Shown here piece by piece: positions 10,986 to 21,527 of a DNA stretch of 64,000 bases (positions are counted from its first letter, which is position 1; the number at the start of each line of letters is the position of its first letter). The stretch lies in assembly GCA_027886175.1 (NCBI GenBank), contig JAJNNQ010000019.1, forward strand, positions 16,201,501-16,265,500, read 5' to 3'. The DNA is from Phylloscopus collybita. Its lineage: Eukaryota > Chordata > Aves > Passeriformes > Phylloscopidae. The translations under genes and the position numbers were made by a program. Under the pieces are notes generated by a model, which worked only from the letters and a program-made list of their open reading frames with translations, did no database searches and was not told where the DNA came from.

Positions 10986-11847
10986 TGATAGGAGCAGGGT
11001 CACATGAAGAGCTGTGCCAAGGTCACCAGGACAGGCTGACAGGATGGACACATTCCCTGACTCCAGAGGAAACCCAAACAAGACCCCACTGCTGAGTGAC
11101 AGCCTGCCATGGGTTAATACTCTTGTCCTCCTGCTTGCCCTCCCTCCTATCTCTCCATCCCTCTTTTTCAGCAGGGGCTGCATGGACCAGGACAATTTAA
11201 TGTGGTGGGTTTGGTATTTCAGGGCTTCAATCTGTTACAGGGACACCTTGGGACCAAAATCCAGATGTTCTCACTTCCATCTTTCCCTTTTTGTTCCTGC
11301 CTCCCCATCTCAGCCAGATGGACCTCAGCTCCTCATCCCTTCCAGCCGTGGGCAATGAGCCAAGGGGGAACTTCTTTTTCTCTTCTATCAGCAATTTTCT
11401 ACAGTAAATAAGAAAAGAAAATGGAAAACCTTGTAGGAAGTCCCAGGCTGCTGAGGCTGTTTAAATGGGTTCAGAGCTCAGGCGTGAGGCAGATTAATCA
11501 CAAACCAGACACAGCCAGCACAGGAGATGCCATTTGAGGGCTGGTGTAGGGAAGAAGGATTAACTGAGGGATGGGACTGGGAACAGAGCAAAGCTGAGCA
11601 TGAACCAGCAGACACAGGAGGGTCAGGCTGTGACAGCTCTCCACAAACAAAACAAGGATCTTCCTTGCATGAGCACCCTGATCTGGTTCTGATGTGCCTG
11701 CAGGAAAGCACAGATGATTAATTGGATCATCCCCACACCCTGCTCCCAGTGTGCTGCTGAAGGGAAGCTGCTGCTGCTGCTGCCTGACCCACAAACGGGG
11801 CAGCAGCCTGGGAAGGGCTGTAGGGGACAGAACGGGCATGGGGCAGG
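10986..11847. other. Unique non-coding sequence
   Basis: Mixed-composition unique DNA. A pyrimidine-rich stretch lies at 11110-11180 and a short CTG run at 11769-11783. No repeat or exon was recognised. Confidence 0.55.
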
Positions 11848-12180
11848 AGGGGGGATGAGGAGGAAGGATGGGGTGATGATGAGGAAGGTTGAGGTTATGG
11901 AGCAGGGGGAGGTGATGATGAGGAAGGTTGGGGTGAGGATGAGCAGGATTGGGGTGATGACGAGGAAGGATGGGGGATGATGAGGAAGGTTGGGGTTGTG
12001 TGACAGGATGGGGGGATGATGAGCAGGATTGGGGTGATGAAAAAGGTTGGGATGATGATGAGGCAGGATTGGGGTGATGAAGAAGGTTGGGATGATGATG
12101 AGGCAGGATTGGGGTGATGAGGAAGGCTGAGGTGATGATGAGGAAGGATGGGGTGATGGTGAGCAGGATGGGGGATGAGC
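11848..12180. repeat. Degenerate GATGA-rich minisatellite
   Basis: Imperfect tandem modules of 'ggggtgatgatgaggaaggt' alternate with 'gatgatgagcaggattgggg'. The two strands are strongly asymmetric (G/A versus C/T). The 227-codon minus-strand frame across it is a repeat artefact rich in Pro, Ser and His. Confidence 0.9.
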
Positions 12181-12326
12181 AGAGGCGCTGAAGGAGGAGA
12201 AGCAGAGCAGTAACAGCCCCTGTGCCCTCAGAGCCGACCCCTTCCCTTGGTTAACGCAGTAGAAAAGCCCTGCACGTTCAGCAGCTCCAGGGGCAGGCTG
12301 TGACACTGCCCAGGATGGTGACAGGG

Positions 12327-13055
12327 TGTCTTGGGTTATGGAACCAAAAATGTGTATTCTATTTCATTTGCTGAAAGCAGTTGGGGAAATGTTCTTCTTT
12401 ATCTCTTGTGACTCTGGGAGGAGGGGGGCAGGTGCATTTTGATAATGGGGCAGCTGTTCAAACCAGGTGGGGCAGTGTTTCTTCTCTCTTTCACTGTCCT
12501 CCTTCCAGGGGAATATTTTCTTCTAATGGACCATTAAGACACCCCTAAAAGCACACATCACCAAAGTAGGACACCCACATTCCATCATTCTATTGTGAGA
12601 TGCTCCACCCAGTGGGGGGAGCCAACCATTCCTACCTGGATAAAACTGAGACACAGGAACACCAGGTATCCAGCTTCACCCAATTCCTGGAGGAAGACTG
12701 GACTCCTTCTCACCATCACTGGACCCTGTTTCTACAGGATCATCTCTACTCCACCAGAACCACATCTGCCACTCCAGGAGGATTCACTTTTGGATGCTTC
12801 CAACACCCTGACCAACAGGGTGTCAGGTTGTAGCTCTGACTCTGTCAGGGTTTTCCAAAATTGTTGTTTGTTTGCTGGTTTGGTTGGGTGGTTTTGTTTT
12901 CCAACTACATTTGTATTGTTAATATTCCTAGCAAAGAACTGGTTTTCCTATTCCCAAATCTTTGCCTGAAATCCCTTAATTGCAAAATTATAATTTGGCA
13001 GGGGGTGAGGGGTTTACACTCTCCATTCTAAGGGAAACTCCAGCCAGGTGTCCCT
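12327..13055 (+). mobile_element. Solo LTR, family B (variant 3' portion)
   Basis: The element begins TGTCTTGGGTTATGG. Its first about 510 bp match the reverse complement of 20953-21527 and of 62267-62868, including the TATA-like 'ggataaaactgag' near 12641 and the 'accctgaccaacagggtgtc' block. After about 12832 it diverges completely from the other two copies. It continues with a T/G-rich stretch and an AT-rich tail ending near 'ctccattctaagggaaact'. The right boundary is approximate and no target duplication could be assigned. No internal retroviral sequence adjoins it. Confidence 0.8.
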
Positions 13056-13301
13056 GGCAGAGCTTCAGCCCCAAAGATTTGTCCTCCAGGGCTGGGGTTG
13101 TCACCCAGAGCCCCCAACAGCTGCTGTCCACCTGCTGTGCTCCCACAAAAATCCAGCACCCATGAGAAAGCACAAGGAGGGGTTTGCTCCCAACTCAAAC
13201 CAGGCAGGATCCCAACAGCCTCATGGTCAGGAGGGTTTGCTGCTGGGGATGGGGACGAGCTGTCCATGGGGTTTAATCTGGGGCTGAAAATCTGGAGTGG
13301 C

Positions 13302-13390
13302 TTTAAATAACCTTAAATAACCCTAAACGACCTTAAATAACCTTAAATGACCCTAAATGACCTTAAATGACCTTAAATGACCTTAAATAC
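13302..13390. repeat. 10-bp tandem repeat (ccttaaatga), 9 copies
   Basis: Nine in-phase decamers of 'ccttaaataa', 'ccctaaatga' and 'ccttaaatga', with very little length variation. A 10-bp period equals about one helical turn. Confidence 0.95.
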
Positions 13391-13502
13391 CTGGAGAGTC
13401 TCAGGCACCTCGGGGAGGCACCACCATGCTCTGGAAGGATCCAGAGGGATCCAGGAAGGATCAGCTTCTCAGAGACAAATACCCAGAATTCTGACCCCAA
13501 AA

Positions 13503-13519
13503 GGGGGGGGGGGGGGGGG
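13503..13519. repeat. G17 homopolymer
   Basis: An uninterrupted run of 17 G on the plus strand. It is prone to polymerase slippage, so its length in the assembly may be unreliable. Confidence 0.9.
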
Positions 13520-14267
13520 TGGTCCATTTGTGTGTCTTCCCAAACCCAATCAATCCCTGACTCTCTCAGCAGCACTAACTGATTCTGCCATTGATTTACT
13601 GCTCAATTCCTGAGCGGTTTGAAGAGGTTTTTCCCCAGCCTAAACACTACTTATTTGAAGTAGAAATTGAATCTGACGGGAAAGATTCTTTTAATTTGCA
13701 AAAACCAGAGATGGTTAAGAGGGACAGAGGAAAAACAACCTCTGAAAACAACCTCCTGACACCTCTGCCTGGCAGGTTTGGATGCAGCAATGGCACAAGA
13801 GCAGTTCCTGTGCTGGTGAAAAGAAAAGAAAACAGACCCAGAGCCACGTCCCCAACCCCAGAGACCTGTGAGGGGGTCCCAAAGCCCCCGGGGCAGGCAC
13901 TGGGGTCTGGCTCAGGGGCTCTCACTGACCAGGAGGCCCTTTGGGGGTCTGGGTGGCACTGTGGACCTGCAGCACAGGATCCCAAACACACCCAGACAGC
14001 TGAGGTGCTCTGCAGACAGGAGCAAAGCAAACCTGGCAGCAGCTCCCCTTTTGCTGCCCCACGTGGATCCCAGACACACAGCCCAGGACAGCTCCAGCCC
14101 CATGGGGCAGGACACAGACCCTCAGCCCCAACAGCTCCAGCTTTGAACTGTGACCCAAACCTGTGTCAGCATCCTTCCCAGCATTTCCAAAGCATTTCCC
14201 TCTCTTGCCCTGCTGCCTCCCCTGCCCTCCGTGGGAGGATGGAGCAGGAATCCCAAATCACCAGGAG

Positions 14268-14590
14268 AACCACAAACAACCTGAGAGTTCCTGGGCTGGA
14301 CAGAGCCACAAACAACCTGAGAGCTGCTGGGCTGGACAGAGCCACAAACACAGCCTGAGAGTTCCTGGGCTGGATAGAGCCAGAAACACAGCCTGAGTGT
14401 TCCTGGGCTGGACAGAGCCACAAGCACAGCCTGAGAGTTCCTGGGCTAGATAGAGCCACAAACACAGCCTGAGAGTTCCTGGGATGGATAGAGCCACAAA
14501 CAACCTGAGAGTTCCTGGGCTGGACAGAGCCACAAGCACAGCCTGAGAGTTCCTGGGCTGGACAGAGCCACAAGCACAGCCTGAGAGCTG
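14268..14590. repeat. 38-bp minisatellite (about 9 copies)
   Basis: Tandem units consist of 'cctgagagttcctgggctgg' followed by 'acagagccacaaacacag'. Some units lack the 'acag' step (34 bp against 38 bp). Frames on the minus strand read as Cys/Gly/Ser-rich peptides that simply repeat the unit. Confidence 0.92.
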
Positions 14591-15589
14591 CTCCCACACC
14601 AAACCTGCCCCTCTATCCCCCAGACCCCCCCCTCCCCAGCACGGCCCCATGGGACACCCCCCTGCTCTGTCCCTCCCGTGCCAGCAGCACCGTGTCAGCT
14701 GTCACCACCCTGACGGGCTGGAACTGGGTTGGGCTCAATCTGGTGGAGCAGATTTTGGTCACCTTACAAACAAGCACAGCCCCCTTTCCCTCACAGCCCT
14801 CCCACACACACATCTGCCACTGAAACTGGGAAATCAAATCGCTTTTCCACTCGGCTGCAGGAGCCAGCCCCGGCTCTGAACAGATTAACCCCTTCAGCCC
14901 GGGGCACAGGGAGGGTGGCTGGGTTTGTCCTGCACGGGGTCAGCAGAGGGGAGGAGGGCTGCTGGCACAATGGGAGAATCAGCAACACAACACAGCAGGC
15001 ACTGCCGTGGGGACAAAGGGGGACAGAGCCACCGCCCCAGCTGGGCCACGGGGGCTCCAGGAGGGTCAGAGCTGGGGGGAGACAGGCAGAGCCTTCCATT
15101 CAAAGAGAAAAACCCCATAAGCTCCCCGTTTGTGGGATATTCAGTGGCAGAGGGGTGAAAGGTCTTCCAGGGAACTGCAGACAGTAATTATTCCCCATGC
15201 TCATGTGCTGCTTTCCCTGCTGCTCAGAAATGAAAGGCTGTAGCACTCACTCACTCACTCACTCACTCACTGTCTGGCTTTGGTGACTCCAGCCGCTGTC
15301 AGCGAGGCCCAGGGACCCTGAACTCAAATCTCCTGTCACAAGAGAGGACCTTTTCTCTTCAGGAGATGCTCCCCCATGCAGCCCCCGCCCCTAATGGGTT
15401 AAACTGGCACTGGGGTGCGTTTCCAGAGGGATAACAGTGCCCTCAGCAAAGCTGGAGTTATTCCAGCATTTAATTCCTCATGGAGCTCAATAATAAAACC
15501 CCAAACCAGGGAATCTGACCCCTGACCTTCCCTGCCGGACCACGCTGTGTCCCTGCTGGTGCTGAGCCCTTGCAGGGGTGGGACCCTCG
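14591..15589. other. Unique sequence with a (CACT)n run
   Basis: GC-rich unique DNA with a tetranucleotide run of about seven copies at 15244-15272. No exon or transposon was recognised. Confidence 0.55.
15244..15272. repeat. (CACT)n microsatellite
   Basis: About seven perfect tetranucleotide copies. Confidence 0.95.
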
Positions 15590-16655
15590 GGTGTGAGCAG
15601 CCCAGGGTGTGTGAGCAGCCCCAGGGTATGAGCAGTGTGAGCAGCCCCGGGTGTGTGAGCAGCACAGGGTGTGTGAGCAGCCCCGGGTGTGTGAGCAGCA
15701 CAGGGTGTGGGAGCAGTGTGAGCAGCCCCGGGTGTGTGAGCAGCCCCAGGGTATGAGCAGTGTGAGCAGCCCAGGGTGTGTGAGCAGCCCCGGGTGTGTG
15801 AGCAGCCCCAGGGTATGAGCAGTGTGAGCAGCACAGGGTGTGTGAGCAGCACAGGGTGTGTGAGCAGCCCAGGGTGTGTGAGCAGCCCCAGGGTATGAGC
15901 AGTGTGAGCAGCCCAGGGTGTGTGAGCAGCACAGGGTGTGTGAGCAGCACAGGGTGTGTGAGCAGTGTGAGCAGCCCAGGGTGCGTGAGCAGCCCCGGGT
16001 GTGTGAGCAGTGTGAGCAGCCCCGGGTGTGTGAGCAGCACAGGGTGTGTGAGCAGTGTGAGCAGCCCAGGGTGCGTGAGCAGCCCCGGGTGTGTGAGCAG
16101 TGTGAGCAGCCCAGGGTGCGTGAGCAGCCCCGGGTGTGTGAGCAGTGTGAGCAGCCCAGGGTGTGTGAGCAGTGTGAGCAGCCCAGGGTGTGTGAGCAGC
16201 ACAGGGTGTGTGAGCAGTGTGAGCAGCCCCGGGTGTGTGAGCAGCACAGGGTGTGTGAGCAGTGTGAGCAGCCCAGGGTGCGTGAGCAGCCCCGGGTGTG
16301 TGAGCAGTGTGAGCAGCCCAGGGTGTGTGAGCAGTGTGAGCAGCCCAGGGTGTGTGAGCAGCACAGGGTGTGTGAGCAGTGTGAGCAGCCCCGGGTGTGT
16401 GAGCAGCACAGGGTGTGTGAGCAGTGTGAGCAGCCCAGGGTGCGTGAGCAGCCCCGGGTGTGTGAGCAGCTCAGGATGTGTGAGCAGCCCAGGGTGTGTG
16501 AGCAGCCCAGGGTGTGTGAGCAGTGTGAGCAGCCCAGGGTGTGTGAGCAGCACAGGGTGTGTGAGCAGTGTGAGCAGCCCAGGGTGTGTGAGCAGCCCAG
16601 GGTGTGTGAGCAGCTCAGGATGTGTGAGCAGCCCAGGGTACGAGCAGCCCCGGGA
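15590..16655. repeat. 1.06-kb minisatellite, 18-bp unit with 9-bp half modules
   Basis: The basic unit is 'gtgtgagcagcccagggt' with variants 'cccgggt', 'cacagggt' and 'tcaggat'. It is punctuated by a 9-bp half unit 'gtgtgagca'. Because 18 and 9 are multiples of three, several frames on both strands stay open. They give 308- to 424-residue pseudo-proteins such as Cys-Val-Ser-Ser-Pro-Gly repeats. Higher-order blocks recur, for example the 'gtgcgtgagcagccccgggt' module. I regard this as satellite DNA, not a gene. Confidence 0.95.
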
Positions 16656-17169
16656 TCCATGCCTGCCCCTCACACACCCACCACAGCCCGTGCATTATTC
16701 AGCAGAGCCTCTGCTGCCTCTCCATTTAATCCATGTGAAAATTGGATTTATGGCGCGGGAGTAAGAGCTATCTGAACATGGCCCATAAAACTGGAAGAAT
16801 CATATTTTTCTCTTCAGCAAGCAACTTTTAACAGCTCTGCTGGGTGCTTATTTGCAGTCACCAGGCAAAAATTTTTCCTCTCTGCTGTTTACGACCCTTT
16901 TACTCATGGCTGAGGCAGAGGGGGGTGGTCGGGGAGCACCGTGCCGGGGATGCTGCAGTTGCTGGGCGCTGTTTGCTCCGGGGACTCTCCGATGTGCTGT
17001 GAGCTCCTGGCTGCACCGATGTCCCCATTAGTCCTGATTGCCTCGGCGGGGGGGTGGCTGCGCTAATGAAGTGCCTGGGCACATCCTTCTGCAGCCCTTG
17101 AGATCTCCTCTTAACACTTCCCTGGTCTTTTGCAGGGTGCCGGCTTGACTCCGCAGCGACGCCCGTCTC
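16656..17169. other. Unique non-coding sequence
   Basis: About 500 bp of unique DNA. The stretch at 16700-16870 is AT-rich with a 'ccatttaatccatgtgaa' type sequence. The stretch at 16900-17160 is richer in CpG. No exon was recognised. Confidence 0.5.
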
Positions 17170-17204
17170 TGTTTCACCTTTTTATATTAATTTATAAGTT
17201 TAAT

Positions 17205-17352
17205 AAAAATTAAAATAAAATAAAATTAAAATTAAAATTAAAATTAAAATTAAAATTAAAATTAAAATTAAAATTAAAATTAAAAATAAAATTAAAATTA
17301 AAATTAAAATTAAAATTAAAAATAAAAATAAAATAAAAATAAAAATAAAAAT
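17205..17352. repeat. (AAAATT)n / AAAATA microsatellite inside family D element
   Basis: About 24 copies of AAAATT-type hexamers grade into AAATA repeats. They sit where the partner copy has only a short T-rich stretch at 56896-56912. Confidence 0.95.
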
Positions 17353-17666
17353 AGACAATAAGGGGACAAAAGAAGGTAGCTTCTCAGCTGAGGGTGCAAA
17401 GCAACACACCTCTCATCCTAAATTCCTTGGTTTTTAAAAGTCTTGGTGTTACGTATTTAAATAAGCTAATGCGTGATTCAAATATTCATTTTGGTTTCAA
17501 GACCACCCCCCCTAAGCATACAGGTTATCTGTGGGATTCCACACAGTCTAGATATATGTTGTAAATCTGTCTTCCAAAGATTCAAAACTCTCAAAGGCTT
17601 AATTGTTCTTTATGAGAAATCTTTAGTTCAGGAATTCCAGACGTCCCTTCTGTCTTCTATCTAGTT

Positions 17667-17702
17667 GAGGAGTTAAAAAAAAAAACCAAACCAAACCAAA
17701 CC

Positions 17703-17734
<32 letters not shown>

Positions 17735-17765
17735 ACCAAACAAACAAAAAAACCCACAAACAACT
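17667..17765. repeat. A-rich (CCAAA/CAAAA)n tract
   Basis: A run of 'ccaaa' and 'acaaa' modules corresponds to the 'gggttgtttgtttgggtttt' segment of the partner at about 56541. It is an expansion inside the element. Confidence 0.9.
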
Positions 17766-18054
17766 CCCATCTCTACTTTGTTACAATCTGAAAATAAACC
17801 TTCATTACATTTTTAAATTCCACAAATAAAAGGAAATGCAGTACAACCTTCTTACACTATATGTATAACATTCATTTCAATATTTGTGAAAAGCCAACTC
17901 CAAAATGTGCATTTGTAACAGGTGTTTGCAGTGGGGGCCACCCAAAGCTCCCTCTGTGCTCAGTCCCCAGGGCGCCACAGGGAAAGGCAGGAGCCACTCA
18001 AAGCTGCTGCCAGAAAAAATAAAGAACAAAAATGCATATGTGAGAATATATAAA

Positions 18055-18138
18055 AACACACACACACATGTACATACACACATACATATACATACATGTA
18101 TATATATACACACATACATACATTTTTATATACAAATA
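18055..18138. repeat. (AC)n/(ACAT)n microsatellite
   Basis: Imperfect dinucleotide and tetranucleotide CA/TA repeats, including 'acacacacatgtacatacac'. Confidence 0.92.
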
Positions 18139-18214
18139 TACCCCAGTGAGAGAAGGGCTGGGGAGCAAAGGGGTTTAAAAGTCATAAAGCATGCTGGAAG
18201 GCCAACAAAAAAAG

Positions 18215-18345
18215 TGAGGTTTTGTTTTGGTTTGGTTTTGTTTGTTTGTTTGGGGGGTTTTTTGGGTTTTTTGTTTGGTTGGTTTGGTTTTTTGGATTTT
18301 TTTGTTGTTGTTTTGTTTTGTTTTTTGGTTTTTTTTTTAAATTAA
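18215..18345. repeat. T/G-rich low-complexity tract
   Basis: T-rich sequence with G interruptions, such as 'ttttgttttggtttggtttt', about 130 bp long. The strands are strongly asymmetric. Confidence 0.85.
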
Positions 18346-19143
18346 GTTAAAATTGGATACTGGCCAAAAATATGCATCAGTTCACATGTTTACTGCTACG
18401 TTCTGGAAGGCTGAGCCGAAATGAATGGAGATCTCCTGGTGGAATTTCACACAATCCCTGTTTGTGGATAGGGTGAGATAATGAACAGATTGGGTGGGCT
18501 GGTTGGTTGTTTCTCTGTGACACGATGCAGAAATTAGGATGGAAAAGGGAAGAGGAGGAGCAGAAGGTCCTTTGGAGGGCTGTGCTGTGTCCCTGGAGAG
18601 GAGACCCTTTGGAAAGGAGAGTTTCATTTCACCCCCTGCCACAAGCTCTGCCCCTCACAGCTCTGTCCTGGGCAGCACAGAAGGGCATTAAGCACCTGAG
18701 AGGGGAAGGAAAGGAGCCTGGGACGGTCCCAGTGTGAGCTGCACATCCCTGGGCTGCCCTGTGTGGGGCAAGGGCTGCCCCTCACTGAGCCCTGTGGGTC
18801 CCTCCTCACTCTGACATTCCCTGAGCCCCTCACTGAGCCCTGCGTGTCCCTCCACCCTCAGATTTTCCATTTTTCCATTCTGGGGGGAATCCAGAGCTGC
18901 TCAAAGGAGCTGGAATGGGGCTCCTGCTGCTCCTCACCCTGAGTCCTGCCAGAGCTGCCAGCCAGGGCTCACCCCAGGCTGCACTGGCCCTCTGCAGCTC
19001 TGTTCCTCTGCCAGCACTGCCCTGTAGCACGGACAGACACCCGGCTGCTGTGCTGACCTCTTCCTTCCCTTCAAAGGCCACTGCCCCAAGGAGAGCGGGA
19101 GCAGGGCTGGAAAAGAGATGAGCACAAAGGGAAGGGCAGCAGC
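18346..19143. other. Unique non-coding sequence
   Basis: AT-rich to about 18550, then GC-rich. A partial duplication of 'ccctcactgagccctg' occurs near 18778 and 18825. No exon was recognised. Confidence 0.5.
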
Positions 19144-19250
19144 AAACACTTGAAAACAGCTGGAGACAGCTGCAAACAGCTGGAGACAGCTGCAAACAGC
19201 TGGAAACAAACACCTGCAAACAGCTGGAAACACCTGCGAACAAACACCTG
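19144..19250. repeat. Minisatellite (ctgcaaacagctggaaac-like)
   Basis: Imperfect 16-18 bp units of 'acagctgcaaacagctgg'. They carry a regularly repeated CAGCTG E-box core before grading into 'aaacacctgcgaac'. Confidence 0.88.
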
Positions 19251-19269
19251 GGATGGATGGGATAGGAAC

Positions 19270-19328
19270 TGGGATGGGATGGGATGGGATGGGATGGGAT
19301 GGGATGGGATGGGATGGGATGGGATGGG
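19270..19328. repeat. (GGGAT)n microsatellite, about 11 copies
   Basis: A perfect pentanucleotide array. It is not the vertebrate telomere hexamer. Confidence 0.95.
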
Positions 19329-19679
19329 GAGCTGATGTAGTCCCAGGGGAGGAAAGGCTGCTCCTGCCCGGAGCTGTGGAGCTGTTTTTGTGCTTTGGCA
19401 GGATGCAGATAAGGAGGGCATCGAATTTGAATGTTATGCTAATAAGAACATCTGTGTACTTAAATCAGCACCGAGCAGCTGGTACATTTAAAACAGCCCC
19501 CAGCATGTCTAAACACTCTGTAAATACAGAGTTAATATCTCCTGAGATCAATCTATCATTAATAAGTTATAAAACCAGGATCTGATGCACGCTGAAATAA
19601 AAATAGCCCATTCTTTCCTGCCATTTCTCCCCACCTCAGCCCTGGGGGCTCTGAGGAACAGACAGAGCTGCACAGACTG
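19329..19679. other. Unique AT-rich block
   Basis: The stretch at 19390-19610 is AT-rich, non-repetitive and CpG-poor. It contains motifs such as 'atgttatgctaataagaac' and 'ataagttataaaacc'. It is a candidate regulatory block, untested. Confidence 0.3.
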
Positions 19680-19835
19680 AGGGCTCAGGGCTGGCCTTGA
19701 ACACTGCAGAGGGGCCCTGGCCACCAGGCTGGACAGGGCTTGAAGCAGCCTGGCCTGCTGGGAGGTGTCCCTGCCTAGGCAGGGGTGGAACAGGATGAGC
19801 TTTGAGGTCTGGGATTGATTCTGTGCAGACACCTC
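19680..19835 (+). mobile_element. CR1 LINE fragment, 3' end
   Basis: Plus-strand CR1 blocks 'caggctggacagggcttg', 'gggaggtgtccctgcc' and 'ggcaggggtgga' are followed by a degenerate 3' tip 'tgggattgattctgtgcag'. It is 5'-truncated and diverged. Confidence 0.8.
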
Positions 19836-20952
19836 TGAAACTTTCCAACATCTGCCTTTACTCAGCCTGCCCAGTGTTACTACACACCCTACCAGGACCT
19901 GCACGTGCCCCAAAACACTCTTGACAGCATCTGGACTCAGTTTGAACCTAGTAGGTGGCCTTCAGTGCCACCTACTAAGCTGTAAAAATTAAAGCCAGTG
20001 GCTCTGATGGAATGAATCCCTTTTGCTCTGTTGGGAGCAGGCATTGGACATGTATTCTGTGCTTCACTTTTTAAGGCTCCTGAGTGCACAGCCAGAGCCT
20101 GCTTCATTAAAAGTGTGCTCTATGCATGCTGTAAGCTCAGGGGATCTGTGCAGCTCCAGGTACAGCCAACGTGTGCAGGTGGCATTTGGATGGATGCTGT
20201 GTGCAGCTGGAAAACCAAGATCCTCCTCTGCACAGTGGGAGGGGTTGTTTTCTCCTTCCTGCTCCTCTCTTCCTGGAACACTTTTATCTGACTCCAGTAA
20301 TTGCCAGCAGCACTCACAGCAGTGAACCCACCAGTGAACCTTGCCAGCCACCTTTCTCTGCACAGCTCCAGAGGGAGCCCAGCTCCAGGGAGGAGCATCC
20401 TGTCACAGCCAAGGGCACTCACAGGTGACCTCATCCCACGGGGCTGGGGGTGCAGGAGACTGCAAAGGGTTCCAGAGAGGGGATTGTGTTTTATTTATTA
20501 TGTTTTTTACAGTCCTCAGCCGTGCTCTGCTCCAGGAGGCAAAGGCACACAAGAATTTGCTGTTTTGTCCAGGCTCACCCCATCTGGAACAGGGGCACTG
20601 GCACACAGGGTACACCAAAAGCACACATTGTTAAGTTGACTTCTGATCTAAAGCAGTCTCAGGTAAGAAACTCTGGACCAAGACTGGAAATACCCCAGAT
20701 CAGGAGCAGCAAAATGCCAGCCCTGCCCTGCTGCCTCTGCCTGGAGCAGCTGTGAGTGAGGTCCAGCAGGCACAAAGGGTCCAGACACCAAATCCTGCTG
20801 AGGGGGAGAGCTTTGCACTCAGCAGCCCCACGGGAGTGGCAGCAGCACCTCCAGAGCTCCTGCAGGGCCAAGGGAGCTGTCCTGGGCCCTTCCCTTGGGC
20901 ACCTGCTGGTGCACCTTGGAGAGTGTGGTGCTGCCCCTGGCCTCTGGGAACG
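19836..20952. other. Unique non-coding sequence with an 11-bp-stem palindrome
   Basis: About 1.1 kb of unique DNA. It includes a perfect hairpin at 19949-19977 (listed separately). Overlapping frames of about 100 codons occur on both strands at 20020-20760 without recognisable domains. Confidence 0.5.
19949..19977. repeat. Perfect palindrome, 11-bp arms, 7-nt loop
   Basis: The left arm TAGTAGGTGGC (19949-19959) and right arm GCCACCTACTA (19967-19977) are exact reverse complements around CTTCAGT. It does not match the iron-responsive element because the CAGTG is not flanked by the required upper stem. Function unknown. Confidence 0.9.
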
Positions 20953-21527
20953 TGTGCTGGTTTGAAAGCAAAACCAGTGAGACTCCCAGTCAGAGATACA
21001 ATTTAATAGGAGAAGAGAGGAAAAAAAGGTGAAATAAAATAAATGGAACAATACAACCTGACACCCTGTTGGTCAGGGTGTTGGAAGCAGTCCAAAAGTG
21101 AGTCCTCCTGGACTGGCAGATGTGGTTCTGTTGGAGCAGAGATGATCCTGAGAGAGAAGGGTCCAGTGATGGTGAGAAGGGTCCAGTCTTCCTCCAGGAA
21201 TCCAGTGGAACCAGATCCCTGGTGTTCCTGAGTCTCAGTTTTTATCCAGGTAGGAATGGTTGGCTCCTCCCACTGGGTGGAGCATCTCACAATGGAATAT
21301 GTCATGCCTTTAGTGAGCCTTAATGGCCCATTAGCAGAAAATATCCCCGTGGAGGGAGGATGGGTGGTGAAAGAGATAAGAAACACTGCCCCACCTGGTT
21401 TGAACAGCTGCCCCATTATCAGAAGGCACCCACCCCCCTCCTTCCAGAGTTACAAGAGATAAACATCTCCCAATTGCTTTCAGCAAATGAAATAGAATAC
21501 ACACCCCTGGTTCCACAACCCAAGACA
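20953..21527 (-). mobile_element. Solo LTR, family B
   Basis: On the minus strand it runs from TGTCTTGGGTTGTGG (at 21527) to ...ACCAGCACA (at 20953), so it is bounded TG...CA. The flanks GAACG (left) and GAACA (right) are a probable 5-bp target duplication with one change. Inside, in LTR orientation, are a TATA-like 'ggataaaaactgag' and a 'ctattaaattg' polyadenylation-like motif near the 3' end. It is a close relative of 62267-62868. No internal viral genes are attached, so it is a recombination-derived solo LTR. Confidence 0.85.

Larger units (their letters stand above)
13056..14267. other. Unique sequence with two simple repeats
   Basis: Unique DNA interrupted by the 10-bp array and the G17 run listed separately. 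A 255-codon frame starting at 13591 runs through 13591-14250 and then into the minisatellite at 14268. It shows no recognisable domain, so I do not call it a gene. Confidence 0.5.
17170..17920 (-). mobile_element. LTR-like element, family D, with internal A/T expansions
   Basis: The reverse complement aligns with 56389-56942. Shared blocks include the start TGTTACAAATGCACATTTTGG (read from 17920 leftward), the 'aaaatgaatatttgaatca' block at about 17480-17500 and the 'ttattaaacttataaatt' end. Two segments have expanded into simple sequence: 17205-17352 and 17667-17765. This makes the copy about 200 bp longer than its partner. It is called LTR-like because it is TG...CA bounded and AT-rich with a polyadenylation-like AATAAA. 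No target duplication was found. Confidence 0.65.

Noticed and set aside
12327..13055. Intact endogenous retrovirus
   Set aside because: Only LTR sequence is present. No primer-binding site, coding region or second LTR of the same orientation was seen nearby. The same holds for the other LTRs.
13591..14358. 255-residue plus-strand frame
   Set aside because: It ends inside the 38-bp minisatellite. The upstream part shows no recognised domain and no convincing start context.
15399..16673. 424-residue minus-strand frame (Leu-Thr-His-Pro-Gly repeats)
   Set aside because: It is the 18-bp satellite translated; the opposite strand and other frames are equally open.
19270..19328. GGGAT array as interstitial telomere repeat
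   Set aside because: The unit is a pentamer GGGAT, not TTAGGG.
19949..19977. Iron-responsive element (CAGTG in a hairpin)
   Set aside because: The CAGTG is partly in the stem, and the required five-pair upper stem and bulged C are absent.
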